Source of the DNA: Actinomadura logoneensis
Lineage (GTDB): Bacteria; Actinomycetota; Actinomycetes; Streptosporangiales; Streptosporangiaceae
DNA length: 57,473 nucleotides
Assembly (NCBI RefSeq): GCF_003428695.1
Contig: NZ_QURH01000037.1
Coordinates: 1 to 57,473, forward strand
Direction: 5' to 3'
Positions 32,820 through 41,392 of the stretch are shown in pieces. A model generated the notes under the pieces. That model ran no database searches. It was not told where the DNA came from and saw only the letters and a list, made by a program, of their open reading frames with translations. The position numbers were made by a program, and so were the translations under genes. Within the stretch, counting starts at the first letter, position 1. Every line of letters starts with the position of its first letter.

Positions 32820-33989
32820 GTGAGCGACGAGATCACGCCTTTCCACATCGACGTCCCGCAGACCGAGCTGGACGACCTGAGAGACCGGCTGGCCCGCACC
32901 CGCTGGGCGGACGAGCTGCCCGAGGCCGAGGTCACCGACGGCGTCCAACGCGGCCCGGCGCGGCCCGGCTGGGAGTACGGGGTGCCCGGCTCCTACGTCC
33001 GGCCGCTGGTGAACCGCTGGCTGGAGAAGTTCGACTGGCGGGCGCAGGAGGCCAGGATCAACGCGTTCCCGCAGTTCACGACCGAGATCGACGGGCAGCT
33101 CGTGCACTTCCTGCACGTCCGCTCACCCGAGCCGGACGCCACCCCGCTGATCCTCACGCACGGCTGGCCCAACACCTTCGTCGAGTACCTGGACCTGATC
33201 GGCCCGCTCACGGACCCGCGCGCCCACGGCGGCGACCCGTCCGACGCCTTCCACGTGGTCGTCCCGTCCATCCCGGGCTTCGGGTTCTCCGGCCCGACCA
33301 GGACGCGCGGCTGGAACGCGGCGCGGGTCGCCTCCGCCTGGGCGGAACTGATGGCCCGCCTCGGCTACGGCCGCTACGGAGCGCACGGCAACGACGCCGG
33401 CGCGATCGTGTCGCCGATCCTGGGCGAGCTGGACCGGGCCCACGTCGTCGGCGTCCACGTGAACCAGATCTTCTCCTTTCCGAAGGGCGAGCCCGGCGAG
33501 TTCGAGGGACTCACCGAGGACGAGGTCGGCTACCTGCGGTTCGGGCAGGCGTTCGTGGAGCACGCCATCCACGACCGGTCCCAGGCCGCCCAGCCGCAGA
33601 CGCTCGCGCACGCGCTGTCGGACTCCCCCGCGGGGCAGCTCGCCTGGATCGGCCAGCTCTTCGGCGACGCGCTGACGCCGGACGAGATCCTGACCAACGC
33701 CACGATCTACTGGCTCACCAACACCTCGGCGTCCTCGGCGCGCTTCTACTACGAGAACCGCGACTGGTTCGCGACGCACGCGGGCGAGAGCCAGGGCGAG
33801 CGCACGACGATCCCCCTGGGCCTTGCGTCGTTCGCCTACGACTTCCGCGCCGTCCGCAAGTTCGCCGAGCGCGACCACGCCAACATCGTCCACTGGAAGG
33901 AGTACGACAGGGGCGGCCACTGGGCCGCCCACGACGCCACCGACCTCCTCATCACCGACATCCGCCGGTTCTTCCGAACCCTCCCCTGA
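32820..33989 (+). CDS. epoxide hydrolase (alpha/beta hydrolase, EHN family), paralogue 1
   Basis: A 389-residue soluble enzyme from GTG 32820 (GAAGGGA upstream); ATG 32802 is an in-frame alternative. It has the epoxide hydrolase N-terminal domain (FHIDVPQTELDDLRDRLA, then WADELPEAEVTDGVQRG) and an alpha/beta hydrolase core with the oxyanion HGWPNTF motif. The nucleophile is probably Asp192 in GAHGNDAGAIVS, and tyrosines in the cap (IYWLTNTSASSARFYY) would act on the epoxide oxygen. The histidine is in YDRGGHWAAHD near the end. It is about two-thirds identical by eye to the gene at 53825. It hydrolyses epoxides to diols, natural substrate unknown. Confidence 0.9.
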   Translation: MSDEITPFHIDVPQTELDDLRDRLARTRWADELPEAEVTDGVQRGPARPGWEYGVPGSYVRPLVNRWLEKFDWRAQEARINAFPQFTTEIDGQLVHFLHVRSPEPDATPLILTHGWPNTFVEYLDLIGPLTDPRAHGGDPSDAFHVVVPSIPGFGFSGPTRTRGWNAARVASAWAELMARLGYGRYGAHGNDAGAIVSPILGELDRAHVVGVHVNQIFSFPKGEPGEFEGLTEDEVGYLRFGQAFVEHAIHDRSQAAQPQTLAHALSDSPAGQLAWIGQLFGDALTPDEILTNATIYWLTNTSASSARFYYENRDWFATHAGESQGERTTIPLGLASFAYDFRAVRKFAERDHANIVHWKEYDRGGHWAAHDATDLLITDIRRFFRTLP

Positions 33990-33999
33990 CGCCGCCCGC

Positions 34000-34028
34000 G
34001 AGTTCCCAGGTCACCAACCTGGGAACTC
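34000..34028. terminator. bidirectional terminator between converging genes
   Basis: Perfect 12-bp arms (GAGTTCCCAGGT and its complement) with a 5-base loop between the epoxide hydrolase and the PPOX gene. The right arm overlaps the stop codon of the PPOX gene. It can end transcription from both sides. Confidence 0.85.
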
Positions 34029-34434
34029 AGAGCGAGCCGACGACCTTCTGCGGCGTGATGCGAACGACGACGCGCTCCGAGTCCTCCGCCGAGGCCGGGT
34101 TGAAGTCGGCGTAGTCCTTGCCGGTGTACTTGCGGGACAGCTCGTCGATCAGCTCCTGCCCGCCCTCGGTGGTCATGGTCACCGAGCCGCGGACCTCGGC
34201 ATACGTGTAGGGGTTGTCCGGTGGGTTGATCATGACGGTCACGCGTGGGTCCCTCCGGAGGTTCTGCTCCTTGCGCCGGCCCACGGTCGTGGAGAACAGA
34301 AGGTCGTCCCCGTCCCGCTTGACCCACACCACCGACAGCTGAGGGCTGCCGTCGGGCTGGACGGTCGCGACGGTCACGAAGACCGCGTTGTCGTCCACGT
34401 ACTTCTTCAGGTCGTCCGAAAGCGTGGCTGCCAT
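34027..34434 (-). CDS. PPOX-class F420/FMN-dependent oxidoreductase
   Basis: A 135-residue split beta-barrel protein from ATG 34434, with GGGAGGGAGC upstream. It contains AVFVTVATVQPDGSPQLSVVWV, LLFSTTVGRRKEQNLRRDP and RVTVMINPPDNPYTYAEVRG, which are the standard signatures of PPOX-class F420-dependent enzymes. Cofactor choice (F420 or FMN) cannot be read with certainty; actinobacterial members of this length mostly use F420. It reduces or oxidises a small molecule in the cytoplasm. It stands alone on its strand. Confidence 0.88.
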   Translation of the reverse strand: MAATLSDDLKKYVDDNAVFVTVATVQPDGSPQLSVVWVKRDGDDLLFSTTVGRRKEQNLRRDPRVTVMINPPDNPYTYAEVRGSVTMTTEGGQELIDELSRKYTGKDYADFNPASAEDSERVVVRITPQKVVGSL

Positions 34435-34657
34435 GTACTGCTCCCTCCCCCGGCACTCCACCCGCAAGGCCACCCACTCCAGGACGACCGCGCATCGGCG
34501 TAAGCACCAGAACGAACATTGCAACCACTTAAAGTAGTCGATCAGTTACAGGAAGCCACACCCGGGGTCAGCCCGACAAGCCGGTTCTACGTCATCGGTC
34601 ACGGGGTGCCACGGGCTGGCCGTCGGAGCCGGTGCCGGTGCGGGGGCATCGGGCGGG

Positions 34658-35401
34658 CTAATACCGCCGCGCATACCAGGTCGGCGGCTCGCCGAACATG
34701 CTTTTGAAGTCGCGGATGAAGTGGCCCTGGTCGGCGTAGCCGAGGTCGGCCGCCAGAGCGGCCCAGTCGATCGCCCCGCCGGCGGCCATACGCGCGGTCA
34801 CCTCGTGCAGGCGGTAGCGGCGGATCACCCACTTGGGCCCGATGCCGACGTACTCCGCGAACAGCCGTTGCAGCCCCCGCACGCTCAGCCCGAGCTCGCC
34901 GGCGAGGTGTTCGACCCGGGTCACGGCCTTGTCTTCGGCGATCAGCTCGACCGCGGCCACCACCTGGCGCACCCTGGGCTCGTCGTCCGGCAGGTGCGCC
35001 AGCAGGAACGCCTCCACGGTCGACACGTCGAGCGTCGCGGGCAGGTCCGGGCCGAACACCTCGGTCGCCGGGACGGTGCGGTCGGTGATCGTCGAGACGG
35101 ACGCGCGAAGGAGGGGGCGGAAGCAGCCCGGCCGGAACGCGACGCCGAAAACGTGGTCACGGCCCTCCAGGACCTGGATACGGTAGCCGCTGCACACGCC
35201 GTTGACGTTCGCACGGCCGCCGCCGAACGACAGGTGCACATTCGGGTACGGCACGATCTTCTGCCGGTACGGCTCGGCATAGTCCCACCGGGCTTCCCAG
35301 TACCGCTCCACCCATGGCGCGAGCGTCGGCGACGGCTCGTGGAAGGTGTGGCGCTGATACCTGGTCCACGCACCGCGCAGCTCACGAACGTCGCGCTCCA
35401 C
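34658..35401 (-). CDS. AraC-family transcriptional regulator
   Basis: A 247-residue regulator. The N-terminal part (LAPWVERYWEARWDYAEPY, VPYPNVHLSFGGG, HVFGVAFRPGCFRPLL) is a DUF6597-like sensor domain, and the C-terminal part has two HTH motifs, VEHLAGELGLSVRGLQRLFAE and WAALAADLGYADQGHFIRDFK, ending FGEPPTWYARRY. I chose GTG 35401, as no ATG fits, but its ribosome binding site is weak. It is divergent from the TIGR03086 gene, with 64 bases between the starts, so it likely controls that gene and perhaps itself. Confidence 0.88.
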   Translation of the reverse strand: MERDVRELRGAWTRYQRHTFHEPSPTLAPWVERYWEARWDYAEPYRQKIVPYPNVHLSFGGGRANVNGVCSGYRIQVLEGRDHVFGVAFRPGCFRPLLRASVSTITDRTVPATEVFGPDLPATLDVSTVEAFLLAHLPDDEPRVRQVVAAVELIAEDKAVTRVEHLAGELGLSVRGLQRLFAEYVGIGPKWVIRRYRLHEVTARMAAGGAIDWAALAADLGYADQGHFIRDFKSMFGEPPTWYARRY

Positions 35402-35465
35402 GGGGCAAAGTGTATGTCGCCTTTGTTCAATACCCCTCCGGCCTGGAAGACCTAGCGTCGCCGCC

Positions 35466-36035
35466 ATGTCACATCTGTCCAACGCGGCCGCGGCCATGGC
35501 CGTAGTCGCCAGCACCATCAACGACGACCAGCTCGCCAACAAGACTCCGTGCACGGAGTACGACGTGCGGGCACTGGTCAACCACCTCCTGTTCTGGGGG
35601 CCGTCGCTCGCGGGAGGCGGCCGCAAGGAGTCGGTTCCGCAGCCGGCGGCCACCGAGTCCGATGTGGACCTGGCGGCCGGCGACTGGCGCGGCAGCCTGC
35701 TCGCCCTGCTGGACGACATCACCTCGTCGTGGGCGCCGCCGAGCGCCTGGGAGGGCGAGACGGACATGGGCACGCCGCAAACGCTGCCCGCCCCCGTCCT
35801 GGGCGACATGATCACCGGCGAGCTGGCCATGCACGGCTGGGACCTGGCGGTCGCGACCGGGCAGCGGCTGGAACTGCCCGCCGACCTGCTGGCACATCTG
35901 CACGACACGGTGTTCGCCGGCGTGGAGCAGGGGCGGGCGATGGGCATGTACGGACCGCGGGTCCCGGTTCCGGCCGACGCCCCCGCCCTGGACCGCGTTC
36001 TCGGCCTGACCGGCCGTGATCCCGCATGGGCGTAG
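35466..36035 (+). CDS. TIGR03086 family metal-binding protein (DinB-like)
   Basis: A 189-residue protein of the mycothiol-dependent maleylpyruvate isomerase-like, DinB-fold group. It reads CTEYDVRALVNHLLFW (first histidine ligand), and GELAMHGWDLAVATGQ (second His), with a hydrophobic helical frame throughout. Members of TIGR03086 are small metal-binding enzymes or resistance proteins in actinobacteria. The shared 64-base region with the AraC gene suggests regulation by that protein. A perfect hairpin at 36060 ends it. Confidence 0.85.
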   Translation: MSHLSNAAAAMAVVASTINDDQLANKTPCTEYDVRALVNHLLFWGPSLAGGGRKESVPQPAATESDVDLAAGDWRGSLLALLDDITSSWAPPSAWEGETDMGTPQTLPAPVLGDMITGELAMHGWDLAVATGQRLELPADLLAHLHDTVFAGVEQGRAMGMYGPRVPVPADAPALDRVLGLTGRDPAWA

Positions 36036-36059
36036 TCACCCGGCGGTGATGTCGGATCA

Positions 36060-36087
36060 GACCCCGAAGCCGGGCGGCTTCGGGGTC
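36060..36087 (+). terminator. terminator of the TIGR03086 gene
   Basis: Perfect 12-bp arms (GACCCCGAAGCC and its complement) with a GGGC tetraloop, followed by GTTTCGT. It begins 24 bases after the stop. Confidence 0.9.
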
Positions 36088-36259
36088 GTTTCGTCCCCGT
36101 GGGCCCAGGACGTTCGCCCGGACTTCAGCCGCCCGTCCGCCACCTGCCGCCCGTCGCAAATGTGCCGGGTGTCGCGGCTGTGCCGGGTGTCGCGCTGCCG
36201 GCCGAGGGTTCGCGGACGCAAGCGCCAGAGTCGATACACACTGGAGTCGTTTGGCTACA

Positions 36260-36655
36260 ATGTGCGACGTGCTGGGGCTGGGTGGTGGGTGGGTGCGGGT
36301 GGCGCGGGTGGTGCTGCTTGTCGCCTCCATCGTGCATCTGCTCGGATGCGCCCATGGGCCCGGGGCCTCGCCGGTGGATGCGCTGCCGGTGCCGGCGCCT
36401 TCCGCCGCTGCCGTGGTGCAGGACGGCCTTACGGTCGAGGGGGTTGCTCAGGCCGCGCATGACCAGGCGCATTGTGCGGATGACGGGGTCGGGACCGTCC
36501 GGCAGCAGCCGGCGTTCGGGGCGCCTTGTGCCGTGGTCGCCGTGGTCGGGCCCGACCTCGCGGCGGTGGGAGGAGGTCGGCGAGGCCACGGGACGGTGGG
36601 TCCCGGAGTGTCACCCGCCAGGGAGCGGGCGGTTCTCGGAGTCTGGCGGATCTAG
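36260..36655 (+). CDS. small secreted protein or lipoprotein (DUF6153-like)
   Basis: A frame of about 131 residues. A hydrophobic segment ([22 protein letters not shown]) could be a signal or a lipobox ending at LLGC. The remainder is Pro/Ala/Val-rich with [10 protein letters not shown] and [12 protein letters not shown]. The length, and the cysteine and histidine around the signal, resemble the small DUF6153 family. The start is unclear: ATG 36260 overlaps a TACAAT that would make a leaderless GTG at 36269. It sits just upstream of, and on the same strand as, the cysteine synthase-like gene. Confidence 0.5.
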   Translation: MCDVLGLGGGWVRVARVVLLVASIVHLLGCAHGPGASPVDALPVPAPSAAAVVQDGLTVEGVAQAAHDQAHCADDGVGTVRQQPAFGAPCAVVAVVGPDLAAVGGGRRGHGTVGPGVSPARERAVLGVWRI

Positions 36656-36771
36656 AAGGGGCCGTGCCGTGCGCGGACGTGCCGGAGGCGCGTCGCGCGG
36701 CGGCTGGGACGTCACCTTCCTTCTCCCGCGTCGTGGCCGTGGCCGGGCGCGGGCCGTCGAAAGAGATCCGC

Positions 36772-37866
36772 ATGGATGTCATTACCGCTGCTCCCGCGGC
36801 ATTGCCGGCCGCGCCGACTCCGGCCGGGCTGGTGGGCAACACCCCGGTGCTGTGGGTGGGTGAGCCGTTCACCCGTCCCGGACGGGGGTTCTGGGCCAAG
36901 CTCGAAGGCGCCAACCCGGGCGGGATCAAGGACCGCACCGCGCTGCACATGGTGCGGGCCGCCCGCGAGCGGGGCGAGCTGGCTCCGGGCGCGCCGATCG
37001 TGGAGTCCACGTCCGGGACGCTGGGGCTCGGCCTCGCGCTCGCCGGGATCACCTTCGGGCATCCGGTCACCGTGGTCTCCGACCCCGGGATGGAGCCCAT
37101 GATGCGCGACCTGCTGACCGCCTACGGCGCCCGCGTGCACCTGGTGACCAGGCCGCATCCGGTCGGCGGGTGGCAGCAGGCGCGGCGCGGCGCCGTCGCC
37201 GCGCTGCTCGCCAACCTGCCCGGCGCGTGGTGCCCGGACCAGTACAACAACCCCGACAACGTCGCGGCCTACCGGGGGCTGGCGCACGAGCTGATCGCGC
37301 AGCTCGGACGGATCGACGTGCTGGTGGCCAGTGTCGGGACCGGCGGGCACTCGGCGGGTGTCGGGTCGGTGCTGCGCAAGGTCTTCCCCGGCCTGCGCGT
37401 GGTCGGGGTGGACACCACCGGATCGACCATCTTCGGGCAGCCCGCCGCGCCTCGGCTGATGCGCGGGCTGGGCAGCAGCATCCATCCGCGCAACGTCGCC
37501 TACGGGATGTTCGCGGAGGTGCACTGGGTCGCCGCGGCCGAGGCGGTGTGGGCGGCGCGGCGGCTGGCCCGCTGCCACTACGCCACCGGGGGCTGGAGCG
37601 CCGGGGCGGTCGCCCTGACCGCGCGGTGGCTCGCGGAGACGCTGCCCGCCGGGACCCGGATCGCGGCGATCTTCCCGGACGGTCCGCAGCGTTACGCGGG
37701 CACGGTGTTCTGCGACGCCTACTGCCGCGAGCACGACCTGCTCGGGCACGTCCCGCCGGCGGAGCCCGACCGGATCGCGCACTCCGGGGCGCGGACCGTC
37801 ACCGCCTGGACCCGGTGCACCGCCGTGACCGACCCGCTCGGTGACGCGCCGGGAGGCGGGCGGTGA
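36772..37866 (+). CDS. PLP-dependent cysteine synthase family protein
   Basis: A 364-residue fold-type II PLP enzyme. It reads [14 protein letters not shown], then [18 protein letters not shown] with the PLP Lys53, [14 protein letters not shown] that binds the substrate carboxylate, [12 protein letters not shown], and [17 protein letters not shown] for the phosphate. These fit the cysteine synthase/cystathionine beta-synthase group. It carries a C-terminal extension of some 40 residues ([14 protein letters not shown]). The start codon is ATG 36772. It overlaps the next gene by four bases, so its product probably goes to, or comes through, the MFS transporter; an amino-acid-like metabolite is inferred. 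Confidence 0.88.
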   Translation: MDVITAAPAALPAAPTPAGLVGNTPVLWVGEPFTRPGRGFWAKLEGANPGGIKDRTALHMVRAARERGELAPGAPIVESTSGTLGLGLALAGITFGHPVTVVSDPGMEPMMRDLLTAYGARVHLVTRPHPVGGWQQARRGAVAALLANLPGAWCPDQYNNPDNVAAYRGLAHELIAQLGRIDVLVASVGTGGHSAGVGSVLRKVFPGLRVVGVDTTGSTIFGQPAAPRLMRGLGSSIHPRNVAYGMFAEVHWVAAAEAVWAARRLARCHYATGGWSAGAVALTARWLAETLPAGTRIAAIFPDGPQRYAGTVFCDAYCREHDLLGHVPPAEPDRIAHSGARTVTAWTRCTAVTDPLGDAPGGGR

Positions 37867-39158
37867 TCGCGGTGTGGCGTGCCACGCGGTCGTTCCCGCC
37901 CGCCGCGCGGCTGCTGATGGCCAACCAGTTCGCCATCAACCTCGCCTTCTACATGCTGATGCCCTATCTCGCCGCGCACCTGGCGGGCGACCTGGGGTTG
38001 GCGGCGTGGGCGGTCGGGCTGGTGCTGGGAGTGCGCAACCTGTCCCAGCAGGGCCTGTTCCTCCTCGGCGGGACGCTCGCCGACCGGTACGGCTACAAGG
38101 CGCCGATCATCGCCGGGTGCCTGCTGCGCACCGGCGGGTTCGCGCTGCTCGGCTGGGTGGAGGCGCTGCCCGCGCTGGTCGCCGCGTCGGCGGCGACCGG
38201 GCTGGCCGGGGCGCTGTTCAACCCCGCCGTGCGGGCGTACCTGGCCGCCGAGTCCGGCGACCGGCGGGTGGAGGGCTTCGCGACCTTCAACGTCTACTAC
38301 CAGGCCGGGATGCTGGCCGGGCCGCCGGTCGGGCTGGCGCTGCTGGCCGCCGACTTCCGGCTGGTGTGCACCGTCGCGGCGGGGATCTTCGCCGCGCTGA
38401 CCGTCCTGCAGTGGCGGACGCTGCCGTCCGGGCACGGCGGGCAGCGGCGGCGGTCGCCGGACACGGACGGGGTGTCGGCCCAGTGGCGGCAGGTGGCCGG
38501 CAACCGGCCGTTCCTGCTGTTCTCCGCCGCGATGATCGGTTCCTACGTCCTGAACTTCCAGGTGTACCTCGCGCTGCCGCTCGCCGCCGAGGCCGCGCTC
38601 GGGGACACCGCGTCCGGCGTCACCAGCATGTTGTTCGTGGTCTCGGCGGGCGTGGCGGTGGCGGGGCAGTTGCGGCTGACCGCCTGGGCCAGGCGCCGCT
38701 GGCGTCCTGAGCAGGCCCTGGTCGGGGGGCTGGCGGCGATGGGCGTCGCGTTCGTGCCCCTGGTCCTGGTCACGGCGGCATCGGGGACGGGTCCGAGCCC
38801 CGCCGTGCTGACGTCCGCGCTGGTGGTGGCGGTCGCGGGGCTGGCGGCGGCGGGCGCGGTGGTCTACCCGCTGGAGATGGACACGGTGGTGGTGCTGTCC
38901 GGTAACCGCCTGGTGGCCACCCACTACGGCCTCTACAACACGGTGTCGGGTCTGGGCATCACGTTGGGGAACCTGGCCACCGGGGCGTTGTGGGACGTCA
39001 CCGGACGCCATCACGTGCTCTGGCTGACCTGGTTCACCCTGACCACGATCGGGCTGGGCGGCGCCGCCGCGGTCGCCGCGCTCGCCCGCGCGGGTTGCCT
39101 GGCGCCACCGGTCACGACCGGCTGCCTCCGGGCCTCGGAAGTCTCGGGTCGGGCGTAG
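37863..39158 (+). CDS. MFS transporter, coupled to the cysteine synthase-like gene
   Basis: A 431-residue polytopic protein with about 12 membrane helices. Its first helix pair is followed by [12 protein letters not shown], the typical MFS loop 2-3 signature, and a second-half equivalent ([11 protein letters not shown]) is present. The start GTG 37863 overlaps the upstream TGA (GTGA), so translation is coupled. Shared operon structure suggests it exports or imports the product of the PLP enzyme. A drug:H+ antiporter identity is possible. The C-terminus converges on the HEAT-repeat gene with 19 bases between. Confidence 0.88.
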   Translation: MIAVWRATRSFPPAARLLMANQFAINLAFYMLMPYLAAHLAGDLGLAAWAVGLVLGVRNLSQQGLFLLGGTLADRYGYKAPIIAGCLLRTGGFALLGWVEALPALVAASAATGLAGALFNPAVRAYLAAESGDRRVEGFATFNVYYQAGMLAGPPVGLALLAADFRLVCTVAAGIFAALTVLQWRTLPSGHGGQRRRSPDTDGVSAQWRQVAGNRPFLLFSAAMIGSYVLNFQVYLALPLAAEAALGDTASGVTSMLFVVSAGVAVAGQLRLTAWARRRWRPEQALVGGLAAMGVAFVPLVLVTAASGTGPSPAVLTSALVVAVAGLAAAGAVVYPLEMDTVVVLSGNRLVATHYGLYNTVSGLGITLGNLATGALWDVTGRHHVLWLTWFTLTTIGLGGAAAVAALARAGCLAPPVTTGCLRASEVSGRA

Positions 39159-39177
39159 GACGGGCGGTTCCCGGACG

Positions 39178-39981
39178 TCAAGAGGTTTCGCGGACGGCCT
39201 CGACCGCTTCCCGGACGTCCGGGTCGGGGTCGCCCGCGAGGCCGTCCAGCAGGTCGGCGACGCCGGGGGTGGACCAGCCGCCGACCGCCCACACCAGGCC
39301 CTCGCGCACGCTCGCGTCGGGATGCCCGGCGAGGTGGGCAAGCTGCGGCAGCGGACCGCGCCGACGCATCCCGAACCAGCGCAGCGCGTCCAGCAGGACG
39401 GCCGGGTCGCCGGGGTCGCCGGCCTCGGCGATCCTGCCGAGCAGCACGGCGGGCGGGGGCGGCGGGCCGTCCAGAGGGTGCGGCAGCCGTTCGCGCAGGC
39501 GTCGCGCCCCGTACTCGCCGCGCACCCGGCATCCGTAGCAGGTGCAGGGCCGGGTGCCGTGCGCGTCCGGCTTGTACCGCCAGCCCGCGACCTGGGGCGC
39601 GGTGCGGATCCGGTGCACCTCGCGCGAGCCGATCGCCCGGGGGACGAACACCTCCCAGCCTCGCGGATCGTCCAGTGCGGAGATCCGCCGCACCGCCTCG
39701 GCCGCGGGGACGGTGGACTGCGCGTCCCGCGTCCGGTCCGCGTAGTGGCCGAGCAGCACGTGCTGGTCGTCGGGCAGCCGTACATGCACGGCGACCAGCC
39801 TGCCGCGCACGCCGAACCGGGCCAGTTCGCGCAGCCACTGGTGGGTGAGGGTGTACGACGGCAGCACCGGGAAGCAGTACACGCCGCGCACACCGCCCTG
39901 CCCGTGGCTGGTCGCCCGGATCCCCGACCGCCGGACGCGCTGCGCGTTCGCCGCCGACGTCAGGTGCACGAACATGGCCAT
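39178..39981 (-). CDS. HEAT-repeat protein with an unidentified N-terminal domain
   Basis: A 267-residue soluble protein. Residues 1-170 begin FVHLTSAANAQRVRRSGI, GGVRGVYCFPVLPSY and then VAVHVRLPDDQHVLLGHY, followed by EVHRIRTAPQVAGWRY and a CTCYGC cysteine cluster. The order of His, Tyr and Glu-like positions faintly recalls ADP-ribosyltransferase folds (KptA or DarT types), which I offer only as a hypothesis. The C-terminal 90 residues carry two HEAT-like repeats (DPAVLLDALRWFG, PDASVREGLVWAVGGW, DPDPDVREAVEAVRE). It starts 52 bases after the YcaO stop on the same strand, so it may belong to the RiPP operon. The ATG has no strong Shine-Dalgarno. Confidence 0.72.
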   Translation of the reverse strand: MAMFVHLTSAANAQRVRRSGIRATSHGQGGVRGVYCFPVLPSYTLTHQWLRELARFGVRGRLVAVHVRLPDDQHVLLGHYADRTRDAQSTVPAAEAVRRISALDDPRGWEVFVPRAIGSREVHRIRTAPQVAGWRYKPDAHGTRPCTCYGCRVRGEYGARRLRERLPHPLDGPPPPPAVLLGRIAEAGDPGDPAVLLDALRWFGMRRRGPLPQLAHLAGHPDASVREGLVWAVGGWSTPGVADLLDGLAGDPDPDVREAVEAVRETS

Positions 39982-40033
39982 GACGGGGCATGGTACTTGC
40001 CCGGGTTTCCACGGTCCGCTCGGTCGGCGGCGG

Positions 40034-41392
40034 TCAGGCGTAGGGGTGCGGGGACGTGTTGGCCAGGCCGCCGTACGCGGAGAGGCGCGGGCTCGCCTCG
40101 GGTGGGATGCCGGGTGGGGTCAGGGCGAGCAGGTCGGGTGAGTGGACCCGGACGACTCGGAAGCCCAGGGCTCGGACGTCCGCCGGGGTCAGATCGATGC
40201 AGGCCAGGTCCTTGCCGGTGCCGGTGAAGGCCCGGACGAGGTCGCGGACGTCGTCGGACGGCACCGCGGGGACCGGGACGTCGCTGGCGTCGAGGACGGG
40301 TTCCGTGCCGAACCTCCCTGCCCAGGCGGAGGGGTCGGCCGTGGCGTAGTGGGCGACGTTCGTGTCGAGATCGTGGATCGGGACCGGGATCGGCGTCGGG
40401 CCGGGTTCGGCGGATGGACGACGGAGGACCAGCGCGGTGGCGAGCTTGGCCACGGCCGTGCTCTCCAGGAAGGCCTTGTACGCGGCCCGGTTCAGGCGGG
40501 TGTCGCAGCCCAGGCCGACGGCGAACCTGGGGATCTGCGGGCTTTCGAGGACGCACGCCACCGCGATGGCGGGCAGGTCGGGCGCCGGGAGCCAGTAGAA
40601 GCGGGGTGTCGGCCCGCCGCGCCGCAGGCGGCGTTCGACGGCCCGCTGGGCGGTGTCGCCGGGCCGGAACCGCCTCGGGGCCGTCGCGCCGAACCAGGTG
40701 CCCATGGCGGCGTCGGTCTGGATCAGTTCCAGGAGGGCGTGGCGGAGGGCTGCCGGGAAGGACGTGTGCGCCGCCGTCCCGGCCGACGTGCCGAAGGCGA
40801 ACCGGGGCTCGTCGCCCTGGCCTTCGTGGGCGAGGACGGCGGTCTGGGCGGGTATCCAGACGACGGTCTCGTCCCGGAGGGAGAGGGCCGGGAGCCAGGC
40901 GATCGGCGTGTCCGGAGTGAGGGAGGCGAACGGGAAGCCCGGCGTGCGCAGTTGCGCGTCGGAGAAGTACCGCAGGCCGTGCGGGACGAGCGTCCTGCCG
41001 TGGGCGGCCAGGTCGCGGTAGCAGGAGGTGAGGACGGGACGCGGCGCGTGGAGGGCGTGGCGCTCAAGGGTCTCGGCCAGGACGGTCGTCATCGCGCCGT
41101 CGTAGGAGTCGGCGGTTCCGGCGATGTGCTGTTCGGCGTGCGCGGTGGGCAGGCGGCCGGTCATGAGGGTGACGCGCGGGTCGTCCACGTTGGGCACCAC
41201 CACGTCGAGACCTGCGGATATGCCGGTGAGAGGTGAGAGGGCGCGCGCCATGAGGCGCGCTGTGGCCGGACGGAGGCGAGTCCCGGTGGACGTCGCGCGG
41301 ATGCGCGGCTCCCGGTCGCCTGCCGCGGCGGCCGAGTCGGCCGAGTCGGTCGAGCCGGTCGAGCCGGTCGAGCTGGCCGAGTCGGCGTTCAT
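40034..41392 (-). CDS. YcaO-type cyclodehydratase (TOMM/LAP)
   Basis: A 452-residue YcaO protein. Residues about 95-330 contain the ATP-binding features: MTTVLAETLERHAL, ALRHALLELIQTDA with the paired acidic residues, and YKAFLESTAVAKLATALVL. The family cyclises Cys, Ser and Thr side chains on the backbone of precursor peptides into thiazolines and oxazolines, using ATP. The C-terminus is PHPYA, close to but not the usual PxPxP tail. Its ATG overlaps the stop of the leader-binding gene (ATGA). A repetitive Ser/Thr/Asp-rich N-terminus (SSTGSTGSTDSADSAA) precedes the fold. Confidence 0.92.
   Translation of the reverse strand: MNADSASSTGSTGSTDSADSAAAAGDREPRIRATSTGTRLRPATARLMARALSPLTGISAGLDVVVPNVDDPRVTLMTGRLPTAHAEQHIAGTADSYDGAMTTVLAETLERHALHAPRPVLTSCYRDLAAHGRTLVPHGLRYFSDAQLRTPGFPFASLTPDTPIAWLPALSLRDETVVWIPAQTAVLAHEGQGDEPRFAFGTSAGTAAHTSFPAALRHALLELIQTDAAMGTWFGATAPRRFRPGDTAQRAVERRLRRGGPTPRFYWLPAPDLPAIAVACVLESPQIPRFAVGLGCDTRLNRAAYKAFLESTAVAKLATALVLRRPSAEPGPTPIPVPIHDLDTNVAHYATADPSAWAGRFGTEPVLDASDVPVPAVPSDDVRDLVRAFTGTGKDLACIDLTPADVRALGFRVVRVHSPDLLALTPPGIPPEASPRLSAYGGLANTSPHPYA

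Noticed and set aside
30243..33116. Longer start for the double histidine kinase at 33116
   Set aside because: The extra sequence is antisense to the epoxide hydrolase and lacks helices; GTG 32630 has a suitable ribosome binding site.
36057..36239. Small minus-strand frame after the TIGR03086 gene
   Set aside because: It covers the perfect terminator and short direct repeats, has no family signs and no ribosome binding site.
37863..39158. MFS gene as the exporter of the RiPP cluster
   Set aside because: It is on the opposite strand and translationally coupled to the cysteine synthase-like gene, so no direct link to the cluster is supported.
37719..39893. A 724-codon minus-strand frame across the MFS and HEAT genes
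   Set aside because: It has no coherent domain, and the MFS transporter on the plus strand fits much better.
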